From Cynocephalus volans (lineage: Eukaryota; Chordata; Mammalia; Dermoptera; Cynocephalidae): a DNA stretch of 64,000 nucleotides. Position numbers and translations under genes: made by a program. The stretch spans positions 186,252,071 through 186,316,070 of the forward strand of contig NC_084462.1 of NCBI RefSeq assembly GCF_027409185.1. Reading direction: 5' to 3'. Under the pieces are notes generated by a model. That model saw only the letters and a list, made by a program, of their open reading frames with translations. It was not told the DNA's origin and ran no database searches. This document shows, one piece after another, positions 43,969-55,829 of the stretch (position 1 is its first letter; the number at the start of each line of letters is the position of its first letter).

Positions 43969-43999
43969 CGACCAAGATATTAAATGTTATCACATTAAA

Positions 44000-46700
44000 A
44001 CTGCAGCACATACTTAAAGCGGTTAGGTTTAAAACGCTTACATAAAATAACAAAGATAAGATTACAGAAGCCTTCTCGTCAGGATCCACGCAAACAAAAA
44101 TTGAGTGGATTGAAATTCTTAGTGTTGGAAGCTGCAAACACCACCAGGCAGGATTCTATATTCAGCTAAATTATCATTTAAAATGGAAAGAGACCAACAT
44201 CTCCTAATATCCTCCTTCCACCCAAGAAGGAGTAAATATGTGACAGATATTGAACAGCATGGCAACTATAGCCAATAATAATTGACTGCATATTTCAAAA
44301 TAGCAAACAGAGTGAATTTCAAACGTCTCACCACAAAAACGGTAAGGTGACGTGATGGATCCTTTGATCAGTTTGACCCTACTATTCCACGTTAAGTACG
44401 TTCATCAAACCATCATGTTCCCAATAAGTGAGTGCAATTTTGACTTATCAATCAAGGGAACGTTAATAACAACATGAATGAGAAATAGCCTCTCTCAGAC
44501 CATACAGTGGAAAAGGATCAAGGCATCCCTCGGAAATCATGAACGAGGTGAGCACGGCTGCCAGCACAGCTCCTATTCGGCATCTTCAATGTGACAAGTG
44601 GAAGGAAACAAGCAGCAAGCAGGAGGACACACACACACAGTCCTTGACCTTCAGGTGTGACACGAGGAGTTCTGGTTTCACGTCTTGCACGTAAGAAGCA
44701 TGGACGTCATCACTCCCATCCACGCAACAAGAAAATCACTGAACAGGTGTAAAATCAGTAGGTTTTCTTTTCTTATATTTATAAAATAAGTGAAGTCAGA
44801 GGGTGAACTGCTGTCTCCAAAGTTGAAGTTGGAGTCAGGAAGACACAGAGGGTCACAGCTCTGATCAGAAACTCATGACCAGGAAACTCTGTGAGATCCA
44901 GGACAGGAATAGAAAATCCAGAGCTGTGGTTGAAGAATTGCTGAAGACTCACAGTGGGAAAATCCGAGAGTTAGGGGGGTACAGTCTTAGGGTTCACAAA
45001 ACTTTTAAACTCTACCTCAAGGGCCTCCATGGTTTTCAAAGGAAAGATGAGAAAAGAATCCTCATGCTCCAAACAGAAAGGGGGAAAGAAGACATTGTGA
45101 AATACACCAGAGCAGGATATTCTTTAAAGCAGCCTGACCACAGGAGAAGCTAATTTACCTGATTCTAATAGGTCGGGGCTTCATCAGAGCAAAACTGAGC
45201 ATAGGTCTGAGAGGAGAGAACAGCCAACTCCATCTCCCTCGGCTGAGAGCCTTTCAGTCTCCAGTAAGGGAGGATACAGGGAGAAGCACCTGTGAAGGTC
45301 ACACCCAGGACACGGCTCACTAAAGGACAGAACTCATCACAGGACTGTGCAATGCTTCCCCTACCCCACACCTTACCCACGTCAACAGAGCTTCTGTGTA
45401 ATAACAGGGAAAAACTAAAACAGCACATTCAACTTAGACACTGTTTAAGAAGTCTCCACTAAATCCTAGTCCAAAAATCATTATGGAACAGGAAATAAAG
45501 TTTGTAATGACCCATCTCATTCCCAGTTCAGTAAATTGAAGACTGCCCTGTAGGCAGGGACAACCAATTAGTAATTAATTATTTAAGAGTAAAATAAAAA
45601 TATTATTTCAATTCAGTTTTTTTTCTTAATCATGCATTGTTAGAACAGAAATCCTATTAAGTTTTTTGGACCTAACTACTTAATAAATTGAAGTGTTAAG
45701 CATTAAAAAACAAAATCAAAATCAAAAACAAACAAACAAAAAACTAGAACACAGAGGAAACATAATCAAAAAAATCAGGGGACATTTTATACAGTCTGTG
45801 GCTTGTCATGTTTTCCTCTTTACAGGGTCTGTTGCATTGACCAAGATTTGATTAATGATTCCAGCCTGTCAATGTTTCTTCCTGGATAATGCTGTTGTCT
45901 TGTCCTCTGTGCATGTGATTTTTCCTCTTTTCCTGAAAAGTACATAGGCCATAGGTTCCCTGCTCATCACCACATGAGGTCTGTGTCATCACTGTACAAA
46001 CTTATTACTGAGCCTCTGATCTGCACCTGCACGGAGGAGAGTTGGCAGGAAATGAGCAGGGCTCTAGACCCATGGAGCTGAGTGTACAGGGACAGATCTA
46101 GTGAGAATTTACACAATGGAAGACAAACGGTGATATTAGGGGGAGTGTCTTTGGGATATTGGGGACAGGAGATGATGGGCAGGAATCAGGACTCTGTCTA
46201 CCTGGTTCTCATTATCCACATGGAATCTGCCCATGGAAGCTGAGACACATCTTATGGCTCAGTTCCAAGGTCTACTTTGAGAGACATGGACAAAATTCAG
46301 TCCAACAGTGCTCTGATGAGATTTTATCTCTGTGCTTGTCACCCTGAGTCCTCCAAATGAAAGTATAAGAGCCATGTCTGGTCTGGCCCTCTAGCAGCTG
46401 ACTGTCCATCCAGGACACTGGAGGACGGACAGAGAGTGGGACAAATCCTGAACATCAGTGTCCACAGTGTGGATGAGGATCCAGAAGCTAAACTACTCTG
46501 GGAAGAGCAGGGACCCATGTCTGGAAGGCTTGGAGAATGATCAATACCAGCTGGGGACCCATGTACTTGACTGAGGGAAAGATCCACGTAGGGACAGTGC
46601 ACTTCTGCACAGAGCTAATCTTTAGGAAAAAATATTCTTGATCATTTGAAGATAAAAATGCTTACAATGATTTCTGTGTCAGGAAAGACAAGAGGTCATG
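44000..46700. other. Intergenic stretch, includes an unassigned repeat-like block (44.5-45.65 kb)
   Basis: The block 44,540-45,650 has a coherent composition with phrases such as AGAAACTCATGACCAGGAAACTCTG and CTCCACTAAATCCTAG. It looks like the 5' or internal region of an old retroelement, but I cannot name it. The longest frames (92 and 87 codons) show no domain. From 45,700 to 46,700 nothing is recognised except A-rich CAAA units at 45,709-45,745. Confidence 0.4.
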
Positions 46701-46702
46701 TT

Positions 46703-46718
46703 AAAACCTGAGAAGAGA
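46703..46718 (+). other. Target-site duplication, 5' copy, of the full-length L1
   Basis: AAAACCTGAGAAGAGA, preceded by TT, so the insertion site reads TT/AAAA, the preferred L1 endonuclease cleavage site. It matches 53,467-53,482 with one difference. Confidence 0.9.
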
Positions 46719-48254
46719 CATTTCAAGATGGCGGCGGCTGCGGTGGCTGGCGCCGAGTAGCTGAGGTAGAAAAGGTGGCCACTGGGCCTCACGCAACCGG
46801 GAAACTTGTGGACCTTCCTCTGGCCATCTCTTAAGGGAGGACTGCTGCTGCTGGCCGGTCGTGGGGGCTCAACGCCACTTTGCCCCCGGCAGGAGAGGCT
46901 GCCTCATTTACAGGCAACAGCTTTGAAGTGTGGAGCAGGAAAAGAACTGATTCTTAGCTGCAAAAGCGAGTCTTGAAACAGGGAACACGGCGCCAGGGCT
47001 GCTGTGGATGCAGCCAGGATCCCGGAGGCTGGGGCCGCTCTGAAGGCGGCCAGCTGCCCTATTCAGGATTCGAGGTTTCAGGCCGGCATTAAAGAAGATT
47101 CCTGGGAGCGCCCGAGCGGCGCCGCGACTGAACAGCCCGAGGCGGCAGCAGCCGAGAACTGGGAAAGGCAACAAACCAGAGACAGAGAGCGAGCACCCAA
47201 CCTGGCACAGCACTGTGAGTGATCCCTGGCACAGCTCTGTTCGGGGGGTGGATGCCCACGCGGCTCCCGCCTGCACCACCAGGCCACTCACTGCCCTGGT
47301 GCTGCCTCCATTTTCCCAGGTGCGGGCAGCTCCGCCCTGCTCGGCCATCACTGAGCCCATTTGCTTGGCCTGGCGCAGGGCTTTCCGGACCCTGCTGGTC
47401 GGCCTCCTCTCCCACTCCCTCCGCGGTTCTCTGGCGGGGCTGGGGGTGTGGGGCGTCCCGACCAGTGTTGGGAGGGCAAGGAAGTACGGGCGAGCTGACT
47501 GTCACTCCACCACACCCTGGACTCCGGCCCGGTAAACTTCCTGTTACTGGGAGGCAGATACCATCTCTGCGACCACCAGTTTGGAAAAAAGCCTAACGAA
47601 TTTCTGGTTGGGAATAGTGTGGTAGGAGAGTTCCCAGGTCCGCTTGAACCTGCCGGAGAGCAGGCTGCAGGCGGACACTAGACTCGGTTTATACCGGGGG
47701 GATACAAAGGTGAACAAGACCCGAGAAAGATCTACACAGTGCTACAAAGACACCCAGAGAGACCGGTCGTCTGTGCCTAGCAGAAACCTGGTAGACTTCC
47801 TGGGCGAGGCGGTGCTGAGCAGGGTCTTGAAGGCCCAGCTGATAGACGAGGGGTGCAGAAGACACACCCCAGCCCAGCACAGTGTGCACAGAGGTGGGAG
47901 ACGTGCGGCCAGGGAGGCGGAGACTCGACAGAAACCACACACCCGGTGGGGTCGCCACTGCACGATCTAACAGCCTGGGCCAGAGCACACGGAACGGGGA
48001 GAAGTCCTGTACAGGAACTGAAAGCTCAACAGAGATCACACACCCTGTGGTACGTGATCCACCAGCCCAGCAGAGTACAAGCTGACCAGAAAGGTGGCTC
48101 CCCGGAGAAGCCCAAGACCCGAGGCAACCACACACACAAGACACTAGAGGCCAACTGAGCAGTCACGGCGGGAGCCATACGAAATTGGCAACCACAGCAA
48201 CATCCTAGTTAGTCATTAGTCTCAAACCGGTGGACTGTAAAACCCCCTGCCACA
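46719..48254 (+). promoter_or_regulatory. L1 5' UTR / internal promoter
   Basis: GC- and CpG-rich compared with the surroundings. CAAGATGGCGG at 46,724-46,734 fits the YY1-binding start box of L1 promoters. Short shadow frames occur here on both strands and are not considered genes. Confidence 0.8.
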
Positions 48255-49235
48255 ATGAATAAACACCAAAAAAAAGACACCAGAAATACAAAAAATCAAG
48301 AAAGTACATCACCAAAAGTTAATAAATCTCATACTCTAGATCCTATAGAACAAGAAGCCCTTGAAATAACTGACAAGGAATTTCGAGTGATAATTCTAAG
48401 GAAACTGAATGAGATACAAGAAAACTCAGCTAGACATCATGATGAAATGAGGAAAAGTATACAGGATCTGAAAGAGGAAATATACAAGGAAATCAATGTC
48501 CTGAAAAAAAATGTAGCAGAACTTGCTGAACTGAAGAAGTTATTCAGTGAAATAAAAAACACAACGGAGAGTTTAACCAGCAGGCTTGTCGAAGTTGAAG
48601 AGAGAACCTCTGAACTTGAAGATGGGCTGTTTGAAATAACACAAGCAGACAAAAAGAAAGAAAAAAGAATCAAGGACATGGAAGAAAATCTGAGAGAGAT
48701 ATCAGACAACCTCAAGCGCTCAAATATCCGAGTCATGGGTATTCCAGAAGGGGAGGAAAATGGAGATTCCATTGAAAACATATTCAACAAAATAGTGGCA
48801 GAAAACTTCCCAGGTATAGGAAAAATCACAGATCTTCAGATCCAGGAAGCTCAATGATCTCCAAACGTATTCAACCCAAAAAGGCCTTCTCCAAGACATG
48901 TCATAGTCAAATTGGCAAAACTCAGAGACAAAGAGAGAATCTTAAAAGCTGCAAGAGAGAAGCGTCAAATTACCTATAAGGGAGCCCCAATCAGGCTAAC
49001 ATCAGACTTTTCATCACAAATCCTAAAAGCTAGAAAGGAATGGGATGATATTTTCAAAATACTAACAGACAAAGATTGCCAGCCAAGAATACTCTACCCT
49101 GCAAGGCTATCCTTCCGAAATGAGGGGCAAATAGTATATTTCTCAGACAAACAAAAACTGCGGGAGTTCACTACCACAAGACCACCCTTACAAGAAATCC
49201 TCAAGGGAGTACTGGGTTTGGTTCCTGAAAAATAA
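48255..49235 (+). pseudogene. L1 ORF1 with one internal stop codon
   Basis: Encodes the RNA-binding chaperone of L1. The frame is 326 codons, interrupted by TGA at 48,855-48,857 (codon 201). Before it come a basic N-terminus, a long heptad-type coiled coil (about residues 45-155, for example EVEERTSELEDG) and the start of the RRM (SNIRVMGIPEGEE, about 158-170). After it, in the same frame, are the RRM end and C-terminal domain (KERILKAAREK, ILYPARLSF, TTRPPLQEIL) up to TAA at 49,233. The equivalent codon in the L1 at 62.6 kb is AGA (Arg), so one nonsense change explains the break. The truncated product would lack the nucleic-acid-binding C-terminal half. Confidence 0.93.
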
Positions 49236-49422
49236 CTACCACTGCCATAAAAACCTAAGAAAAATCTAAACCCGCTAGTACAATAAAAATGGCATTCATG
49301 AAGAGAAAACAAGCTAACAAAAACACTATCTACAACCTAAGGAACCAACAAACAAAGAAACCAAACAGTAAATCAGAAAGCAAGGAACAAAAGACACCTA
49401 AGACAACCAAACAACCAATAAA

Positions 49423-52400
49423 ATGCTAGGAATAAATCAACACCTTTCAATAACAACTCTTAATGTTAAAGGCTTAAATTCCCCAATTAAAAGACACAGA
49501 CTGGCTGACTGGATCAAAAAGCAGGACCCAACTATATGCTGCCTACAAGAGACCCACCTCACCCATAAAGATTCACACAGACTAAGAGTGAAAGGATGGA
49601 AAAAGATTTACCATGGAAACAGAAAAGAAAAACGAGCTGGAGTGGCTATTCTTATATCTGACAAAATAGACTTTAAACTAAAAACCATAAAAAGAGACAA
49701 TGAGGGACACTACTTAATGATAAAAGGACTGATCCATCAAGAAGACATAACAATCATAAATATGTACGCACCCAATGTTGGAGCAGCCAGATTTATAAAA
49801 CAAACTCTATTAGACCTAAAGAAGGAAATAGACACTAATACCATAATAGCAGGGGACCTGAACACCCCACTGTCAATATTAGACAGATCATCTAGGCAAA
49901 GAATCAGTAGAGAAACACAAGATCTAAACAAGACTCTAGACCAATTGGAATTGGCAGATATCTACAGAACATTCCACCCAACAACCTCAGAATATTCATT
50001 CTTCTCATCAGTACATGGATCATTCTCCAGGATAGATCGCATATTAGGTCACAAATCAAGTCTCAATAAATTCAAAAAAATTGGAATTATCCCATGTATC
50101 TTCTCAGACCACAATGGATTAAAACTAGAAATTAATAACAAACAAAACTCTGGAAACTGTACAAACACATGGAAATTAAACAGCATTCTACTTAATGACA
50201 TATGGGTCCAAGAAGAAATCAAGCAGGAAATCAAAAAGTTTATTGAAACTAATGAAAACAATGATACATCATACCAAAACCTGTGGGATACTGCAAAAGC
50301 AGTATTGAGGGGAAAATTAATTGCATTAAATGCTCACTTCAGAAGAATGGAAAGATGGCAAGTGAACAACCTAACACTTCACCTTAAAGAACTAGAAAAA
50401 CAAGAACAATCCAATCCTAAAGTTAGCAGACGGAAAGAAACCATTAAGATCAGAGCAGAACTGAATGAAATTGAAAACCAAAAAACAATTCAAAAGATCA
50501 ACGAATCAAAAAGTTGGTTTTTTGAAAAGATAAATAAAATTGACAAACCATTAGCATGGCTAACAAAAAAAAGAAGAGAGAAGACTCAAATAACAAAAAT
50601 TAGAAATGAAAAAGTTGATATTACAACTGATTCATCTGAAATACAAGGAATCATTCGAGACTACTATAAACAACTATATGCCAACAAATTTGAAAATCTG
50701 GAGGAAATGGATAAATTTCTGGACACACACAAGCTCCCAAAACTGAACCGTGAAGACGTAGAAAATTTGAACAGACCAATAACAATAAAGGAGATTGAAG
50801 CTGTTATCAGAAGGCTCCCAACAAAGAAAAGCCCAGGACCAGATGGATTCACAGCAGAATTTTACCAAACATTCAAAGAGGAATTGACACCGATTCTTTA
50901 CAAACTATTCCAAAAGATTGAAACGGACGCAAATCTCCCAAACTCATTCTCTGAAGCAAACATCATCCTGATACCAAAACCAGGTAAAGATATAACCAAA
51001 AAAGAAAACTACAGGCCGATATCCTTGATGAATATAGATGCAAAAATCCTCACTAAAATACTAGCAAACAGAATACAGCAACACATACGAAAAATTATTC
51101 ATCACGATCAAGTGGGATTCATCCCAGGGATGCAAGGTTGGTTCAACATATGCAAATCAATAAATGTGATACACCATATTAATAAACTCAAACACAAGGA
51201 CCATATGATCATCTCTATAGATGCTGAAAAAGCATTTGATAAAGTTCAGCACTCATTCATGACAAAGACCCTCTATAAGTTAGGTATAGAGGGAAAGTAT
51301 CTCAACATAATTAAAGCCATATATGACAAACCCACTGCCAATATCATCCTGAATGGGGAAAAGCTGAAAGCTTTTCCTTTAAGAACAGGCACTAGACAAG
51401 GATGCCCACTCTCACCACTCCTATTCAACATAGTGTTGGAAGTACTAGACAGAGCAATCAGAGAAGAGAAGGAAATAAAGGGAATCCAGATTGGAAAAGA
51501 TGAAGTCAAACTGTCCCTGTTTGCAGATGACATGATCCTATATATCGAACAGCCTAAAACCTCTACAAAAAAACTGTTGGAATTGATAAATGATTTCAGC
51601 ACAGTAGCAGGATACAAAATCAACACACAAAAATCAGTAGCATTTCTTTTCTCCAATAGTGAACATGCAGAAGGAGATATCAAGAAAACCTGCCCATTTA
51701 CAATAGCCACCAAAAAAATAAAATACTTAGGAATTGAGTTAACCAAGGAGGTGAAAAATCTTTATAATGAGAAATACAAACCACTGCTGAGAGAAATTAA
51801 AGAGGATACAAGAAGATGGAAAGATATTCCATGCTCTTGGATTGGAAGAATCAACATAGTGAAAACGTCCATACTACCCAAAGTGATATACAAATTCAAT
51901 GCAATCCCCATCAAAATTCCAAAGACATTTTTCTCAGAAATGGAAAAAGCTATTCAGACATTTATATGGAACAATAAAAGACCACGAATAGCCAAAGCAA
52001 TGCTCAGCAAAAAAAATAAAGCTGGAGGCATAACACTACCTGACTTTAAGCTATACTACAAAGCTATAATAACCAAAACAGTATGGTACTGGCATAAAAA
52101 CAGACACACTGACCAATGGAATAGAATAGAGAATCCAGAAATCAACCCACACACTTACTGCCATCTGATCTTTGACAAAGGCACCAAGCCTATTCACTGG
52201 GGAAGGGACTGCCTCTTCAGCAAATGGTGCTGGGATAACTGGATATCGATATGCAGGAGAATTGAACTAGATCCATACCTCTCACCGTATACTAAAATCA
52301 ACTCAAAATGGATTAAGGATTTAAATATACACCCTGAGACAATAAAACTTCTTAAAGAAAACATAGGAGAAACACTTCAGGAAATAGGACTGGGCACAGA

Positions 52401-53052
52401 CTTCATGAATACGACCCCAAAAGCACGGGCAACCAAAGGAAAAATAAACAAATGGGATTATATCAAACTAAAAAGCTTCTGCACAGCAAAAGAAACAATT
52501 AAAAGAGTTAAAAGACAACCAACAGAGTGGGAGAAAATATTTGCAAAATATACATCTCACAAAGGATTAATATCCAGAATATATAAGGAACTCAAACAAC
52601 TTTACAAGAAGAAAATAAGCAACCCAATTAAAAAATGGGCAAAAGAGCTAAGTAGGCATTTCTCTAAGGAAGATATCCAAATGGCCAACAGACATATGAA
52701 AAAATGCTCAACATCACTCAGCATCTGGGAAATGCAAATCAAAACCACATTGAGATACCATCTAACCCCAGTTAGGATGGCCAAAATCCAAAAGACTATG
52801 AACGATAAATGCTGGCGAGGCTGCGGAGAAAAAGGAACTCTCATACATTGTTGGTGGGACTGCAAAATGGTGCAGCCTCTATGGAAAATGGTATGGAGGT
52901 TCCTTAAACAATTGCAAATAGATCTACCATACGACCCAGCCATCCCACTGTTGGGAATATACCCAGAGGAATGGAAATCATCAAGTCGAAGGTATACCTG
53001 TTCCCCAATGTTCATCGCAGCACTCTTTACAATAGCCAAGAGTTGGAACTAG
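49423..53052 (+). CDS. L1 ORF2 (endonuclease-reverse transcriptase), C-terminally truncated
   Basis: 1209 codons. The apurinic-type endonuclease covers residues 1-240 (QETHLT near 41, AGDLNTP near 144, SDHNGLK near 227). The RT covers about 450-780, with [44 protein letters not shown] and FADDMILY holding the catalytic aspartates. Near the C-terminus the Cys motif [18 protein letters not shown] is intact. The frame stops with TAG at 53,050 after KSWN. Without it, it would end at 53,248-53,250 and give 1275 codons, the usual length. The last 66 residues are thus missing. EN, RT and the Cys motif are complete, so partial activity in trans is conceivable; cis activity is unlikely with ORF1 broken. 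Confidence 0.93.
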   Translation: MLGINQHLSITTLNVKGLNSPIKRHRLADWIKKQDPTICCLQETHLTHKDSHRLRVKGWKKIYHGNRKEKRAGVAILISDKIDFKLKTIKRDNEGHYLMIKGLIHQEDITIINMYAPNVGAARFIKQTLLDLKKEIDTNTIIAGDLNTPLSILDRSSRQRISRETQDLNKTLDQLELADIYRTFHPTTSEYSFFSSVHGSFSRIDRILGHKSSLNKFKKIGIIPCIFSDHNGLKLEINNKQNSGNCTNTWKLNSILLNDIWVQEEIKQEIKKFIETNENNDTSYQNLWDTAKAVLRGKLIALNAHFRRMERWQVNNLTLHLKELEKQEQSNPKVSRRKETIKIRAELNEIENQKTIQKINESKSWFFEKINKIDKPLAWLTKKRREKTQITKIRNEKVDITTDSSEIQGIIRDYYKQLYANKFENLEEMDKFLDTHKLPKLNREDVENLNRPITIKEIEAVIRRLPTKKSPGPDGFTAEFYQTFKEELTPILYKLFQKIETDANLPNSFSEANIILIPKPGKDITKKENYRPISLMNIDAKILTKILANRIQQHIRKIIHHDQVGFIPGMQGWFNICKSINVIHHINKLKHKDHMIISIDAEKAFDKVQHSFMTKTLYKLGIEGKYLNIIKAIYDKPTANIILNGEKLKAFPLRTGTRQGCPLSPLLFNIVLEVLDRAIREEKEIKGIQIGKDEVKLSLFADDMILYIEQPKTSTKKLLELINDFSTVAGYKINTQKSVAFLFSNSEHAEGDIKKTCPFTIATKKIKYLGIELTKEVKNLYNEKYKPLLREIKEDTRRWKDIPCSWIGRINIVKTSILPKVIYKFNAIPIKIPKTFFSEMEKAIQTFIWNNKRPRIAKAMLSKKNKAGGITLPDFKLYYKAIITKTVWYWHKNRHTDQWNRIENPEINPHTYCHLIFDKGTKPIHWGRDCLFSKWCWDNWISICRRIELDPYLSPYTKINSKWIKDLNIHPETIKLLKENIGETLQEIGLGTDFMNTTPKARATKGKINKWDYIKLKSFCTAKETIKRVKRQPTEWEKIFAKYTSHKGLISRIYKELKQLYKKKISNPIKKWAKELSRHFSKEDIQMANRHMKKCSTSLSIWEMQIKTTLRYHLTPVRMAKIQKTMNDKCWRGCGEKGTLIHCWWDCKMVQPLWKMVWRFLKQLQIDLPYDPAIPLLGIYPEEWKSSSRRYTCSPMFIAALFTIAKSWN

Positions 53053-53287
53053 CCCAAATGCCCATCATCAGATGAGTGGATACGGAAAATGTGGTACATC
53101 TACACAATGGAATACTACTCAGCTATAAAAACGAATGAAATACTGCCATTTGCAACAACATGGATGGACCTTGAGAGAATTATATTAAGTGAAACAAGTC
53201 AGGCACAGAAAGAGAAATACCACATGTTCTCACTTATTGGAGGGAGCTAAAAATTAATATATAAATTCACACACACCCACACACACA

Positions 53288-53402
53288 CAAACCGGGGGGG
53301 GGGGAAGAAGATATAACAACCACAATTATTTGAAGTTGATACAACAAGCAAACAGAAAGGACATTGTTGGGGGGGAGGGGGGAGGGAGAAGGGAGGGAGG
53401 TT
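53288..53402 (+). other. G-rich polypurine tracts in the L1 3' UTR
   Basis: Two runs: GGGGGGGGGGAAGAAG near 53,293-53,308 and a longer GGGGGGGAGGGGGGAGGGAG-type tract at about 53,369-53,401, with several G-runs suitable for a G-quadruplex. Such a tract is a known feature of mammalian L1 3' UTRs. Confidence 0.85.
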
Positions 53403-53443
53403 TTGGTGATGGGGAGCATTAATCAGCTACAATGTATATCGAC

Positions 53444-53466
<23 letters not shown>

Positions 53467-53474
<8 letters not shown>

Positions 53475-53482
53475 AGAAGAGA
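53467..53482 (+). other. Target-site duplication, 3' copy, of the full-length L1
   Basis: AAAATCTGAGAAGAGA follows the poly(A) run and repeats 46,703-46,718 with one C/T difference. Confidence 0.9.
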
Positions 53483-53751
53483 ATGGTGCCAGTGGATGGA
53501 AACATCTTATCTACAAATGAGGAAATTTCTTTAATTCAGTGTTGCCAGCAGGGAGAATGTGAGAAATTCGAATCACAAACAACAGAGCAGGAAATGACCC
53601 TGAGGGGCATCTGGGAGTCAGCAGAGCAGAGGAAACCTCAGATCCCAAGATGAACCCCCATCCCCTCTCTGCACCTGCTCCATGGGGCACAGGAGCTGGG
53701 TGGGCCTTGAGCGCCCCCTGCAGCCCAGACCCCTCCTGTATCCTGCAGGGA

Positions 53752-53790
53752 GGTTTGTGTCTGGGCTCACGCTGACTTCCCCTCACTGTG
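53752..53790 (-). promoter_or_regulatory. RSS (23-base spacer) of the functional IGHV
   Basis: Minus strand: heptamer CACAGTG (53,784-53,790), 23-base spacer, nonamer ACACAAACC (53,752-53,760). The heptamer is consensus; the nonamer has one change from ACAAAAACC. Typical of V-heavy segments. Confidence 0.97.
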
Positions 53791-54228
53791 AGTCTCGCAC
53801 AGTAATACACGCCTGTGTCCTTGTCGGTCACAGAGCTCAGCTGCAGGAAGAACTGGTTCTTGGATGTGTCTATGGTGATGGAGATGCGGCTCTTGAGGGA
53901 TGGGTTATAAGCTGTGCTTCCAGCAGAATACATGTATCCCATCCACCCAAGGCTTTGCCCTAGGGGCTGGCGGATCCAGCTCCAACCATAATCACTGGTG
54001 ATTGAGTCACCAGAGACTGTGCAGGTGAGGGAGAGGGTCTGCGAGGGCTTCACCAGTCCTGGGCCTGACTCCTGCAGCTGCGCCTCAGACAGGACACCTG
54101 GAGACAAGGGGAATCAGTTCCTGTCAGTCACATGCAGTCACAACTATACCATAGACACATGTCTAACATCTGAGACACTCACCTTGGGGAGCTGTCAGCA
54201 GGCAAAGGAGAAGATTCCACAATCTCAT
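53791..54228 (-). CDS. IGHV: IGHV segment, IGHV4-like (clan II), apparently functional
   Basis: Encodes an immunoglobulin heavy-chain V domain. L-PART1 is 54,183-54,228 (46 bases, [15 protein letters not shown]). An 85-base intron with donor GTGAGT and acceptor CTCCAG separates it from exon 2 (53,791-54,097). Mature V starts [20 protein letters not shown]. First Cys (LTCTVSG), Trp (WSWIRQP), second Cys (VYYCAR) and the clan [13 protein letters not shown] segment are present. There is no stop or frameshift. The RSS and octamer are in place. Uncommon residues include A at position 2, a [10 protein letters not shown]2 end, and D in DKDTGVYYC. The V transcribes leftwards. Its 3' side is about 270 bases from the poly(A) end of the full-length L1. 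Function is predicted; rearrangement and expression were not observed. Confidence 0.95.
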
Positions 54229-54340
54229 CTTCTATTAGGCCTCAACTCTTCCTTCACCAGAGTCCTGAGCCCTGCCTGAGGACAGACCTGTGAGCTTTCA
54301 CCGCCCAGGTGTCTACATTTACCCTGGAGCCTGAAGGAAA

Positions 54341-54348
54341 ATTTGCAT
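54341..54348 (-). promoter_or_regulatory. Octamer of the functional IGHV promoter
   Basis: ATGCAAAT on the minus strand, about 113 bases upstream of the leader ATG. Exact consensus for Oct factor binding. Confidence 0.9.
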
Positions 54349-54359
54349 GTGGGAGAGCT

Positions 54360-55825
54360 CTGTCCTTATAAGTGCTGAGGAACTGAGGTGAGAACCTTCG
54401 TATTTTTTGAAGTGGCTTTATGCTCTTTTCTCCTTTAAAATATTTGACATATAATTATGGGATTGAAGAGAAACTAGTGAGTTTGAAACACTCCAAAACA
54501 TGGTCCCAGCATTCAGAGACCAGATCCGCCTTCATTCAATCCCTGCCTTCTCCTGTGCTATCTTGGACCCAGCCCAAGTCTGCCTCATAATCTCAGGCTC
54601 TGGGTCTTGCTTCCACAGTTATGATCACAGCCCAAACCCTGCTTTCTTTCCCTGTACCCTATCAGGTGATGTGGTTCTCATCACCCCTGAGAGGTTCTTA
54701 TATTGTTACATTGTTGCTGTTCCATGACTTCCGGGCCTGCCTTGTGCTCCATACACCCTGTGATAGAAGACAGCACTTAGAACACACAGAGACTCTGCAA
54801 AAAATGGCACCCTGTACAGTGCTCAAGAAACTGATTCTCACTGTTTGGGAAAGTGAAAAAGACTCTTTTAAATGCCCCCCTCCCAAGGTGACTCCTGCTC
54901 GTCTAAAGTGTACAAATTTCCATCCACATATTATGAATGTTGATCTTTTATTTAATATTTTAATCTCATCAGAGATCCCAACTTTAAAAACATCAATCCT
55001 AATGGCTAACATACAAGCAGTAATCACATCCCTAATATACAACTTTTAGAAACGCGTTTCCCTTTGATGGCTGTGTGTTGCAGCCCACGACAACTGTTCC
55101 ATGACTGTGGGCACTGCCATCTGTACCGCTGCCCACTATGTAGAAAGAGTCAAGGGCCTGGGATAGATGCTGTGTTTTATCTCCCCCTGTGAGCTTCCTC
55201 TTGGTCCCAAGGGCAGTCACATATCTTGGAGTATCAGCCCTTGAAGTGTTTTGAATGAATTTTAAGTCAGGAGATGCTGATGGAAAATCTGAGCCTGATT
55301 CTTCAGTTTTTGTTAACTCATGTATTGTGCTGGAGTTTTCCCAAAATGTTAAAAAGACCTGGTAAAAGGCAAAAGAAAACAAATACTCTGAAATGACAAA
55401 GCAATCGTGTGAATCAGACTAAGATAGAATGCTGATTGTGGAATTGTCAGAGAAGAAATCTAAAATAACTAGGTATATGTGCAACTACGGTTCAGTTTTT
55501 TCCCAGACTTCAGCTAACTCGACAGAGTTCTAATTTCCCGGCTCAGTTTGCACAGGAGAACTGAGCAGGATGCCCTGCCTAGAGGAGCAAACAGCCCAGC
55601 ATCTCAGTGGGATAAGGTATAATAACAAAGACCTACAGCTTCCTCGTTTCTATTCTAACGTGCTCAGGAGGGAGCCATGGTGAGAAGAGGGGTCTGATTC
55701 ATAACGTCACTCAGGAACCCAGACTCCCACTGAACCGGTGGGACCAGAGAGCCAGAATCTACAACTTGTGGGCTGACATATAACAGGAAACGGAAGAAGA
55801 GGGATAATGAATTTCAGGTGGACTA
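54360..55825. other. Intergenic stretch upstream of the functional IGHV
   Basis: No gene or clear repeat recognised. Short frames on both strands (up to 142 codons at 54,621-55,049) lack domains. Confidence 0.4.
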
Positions 55826-55829
55826 TTTC

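Larger units (their letters stand above)
46719..53470 (+). mobile_element. Full-length LINE-1 with 5' UTR, ORF1, ORF2, 3' UTR and poly(A)
   Basis: The element starts with a CAAGATGGCGGCGG box, has a GC-rich 5' UTR of about 1.5 kb, ORF1 (48,255-49,235), a 187-base spacer, ORF2 (49,423-53,250 if the stop is ignored), a 3' UTR with two G-rich tracts, and a pure A run of about 26 bases. A 16-base target-site duplication flanks it. Only one nonsense codon is present in each ORF, so it is a young insertion compared with the other L1 pieces in the window. Confidence 0.97.

Noticed and set aside
43637..44137. Minus-strand frame of 166 codons rich in Cys and Val
   Set aside because: It is generated by the CA-rich microsatellite; no conserved protein.
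47004..48158. Several open frames in the L1 5' UTR
   Set aside because: GC-rich UTR sequence yields long frames by chance on both strands. The position inside the L1 promoter region explains them.
49423..53052. A host gene of 1209 codons
   Set aside because: The endonuclease and RT motifs, flanking ORF1, poly(A) and target-site duplication show it is L1 ORF2.
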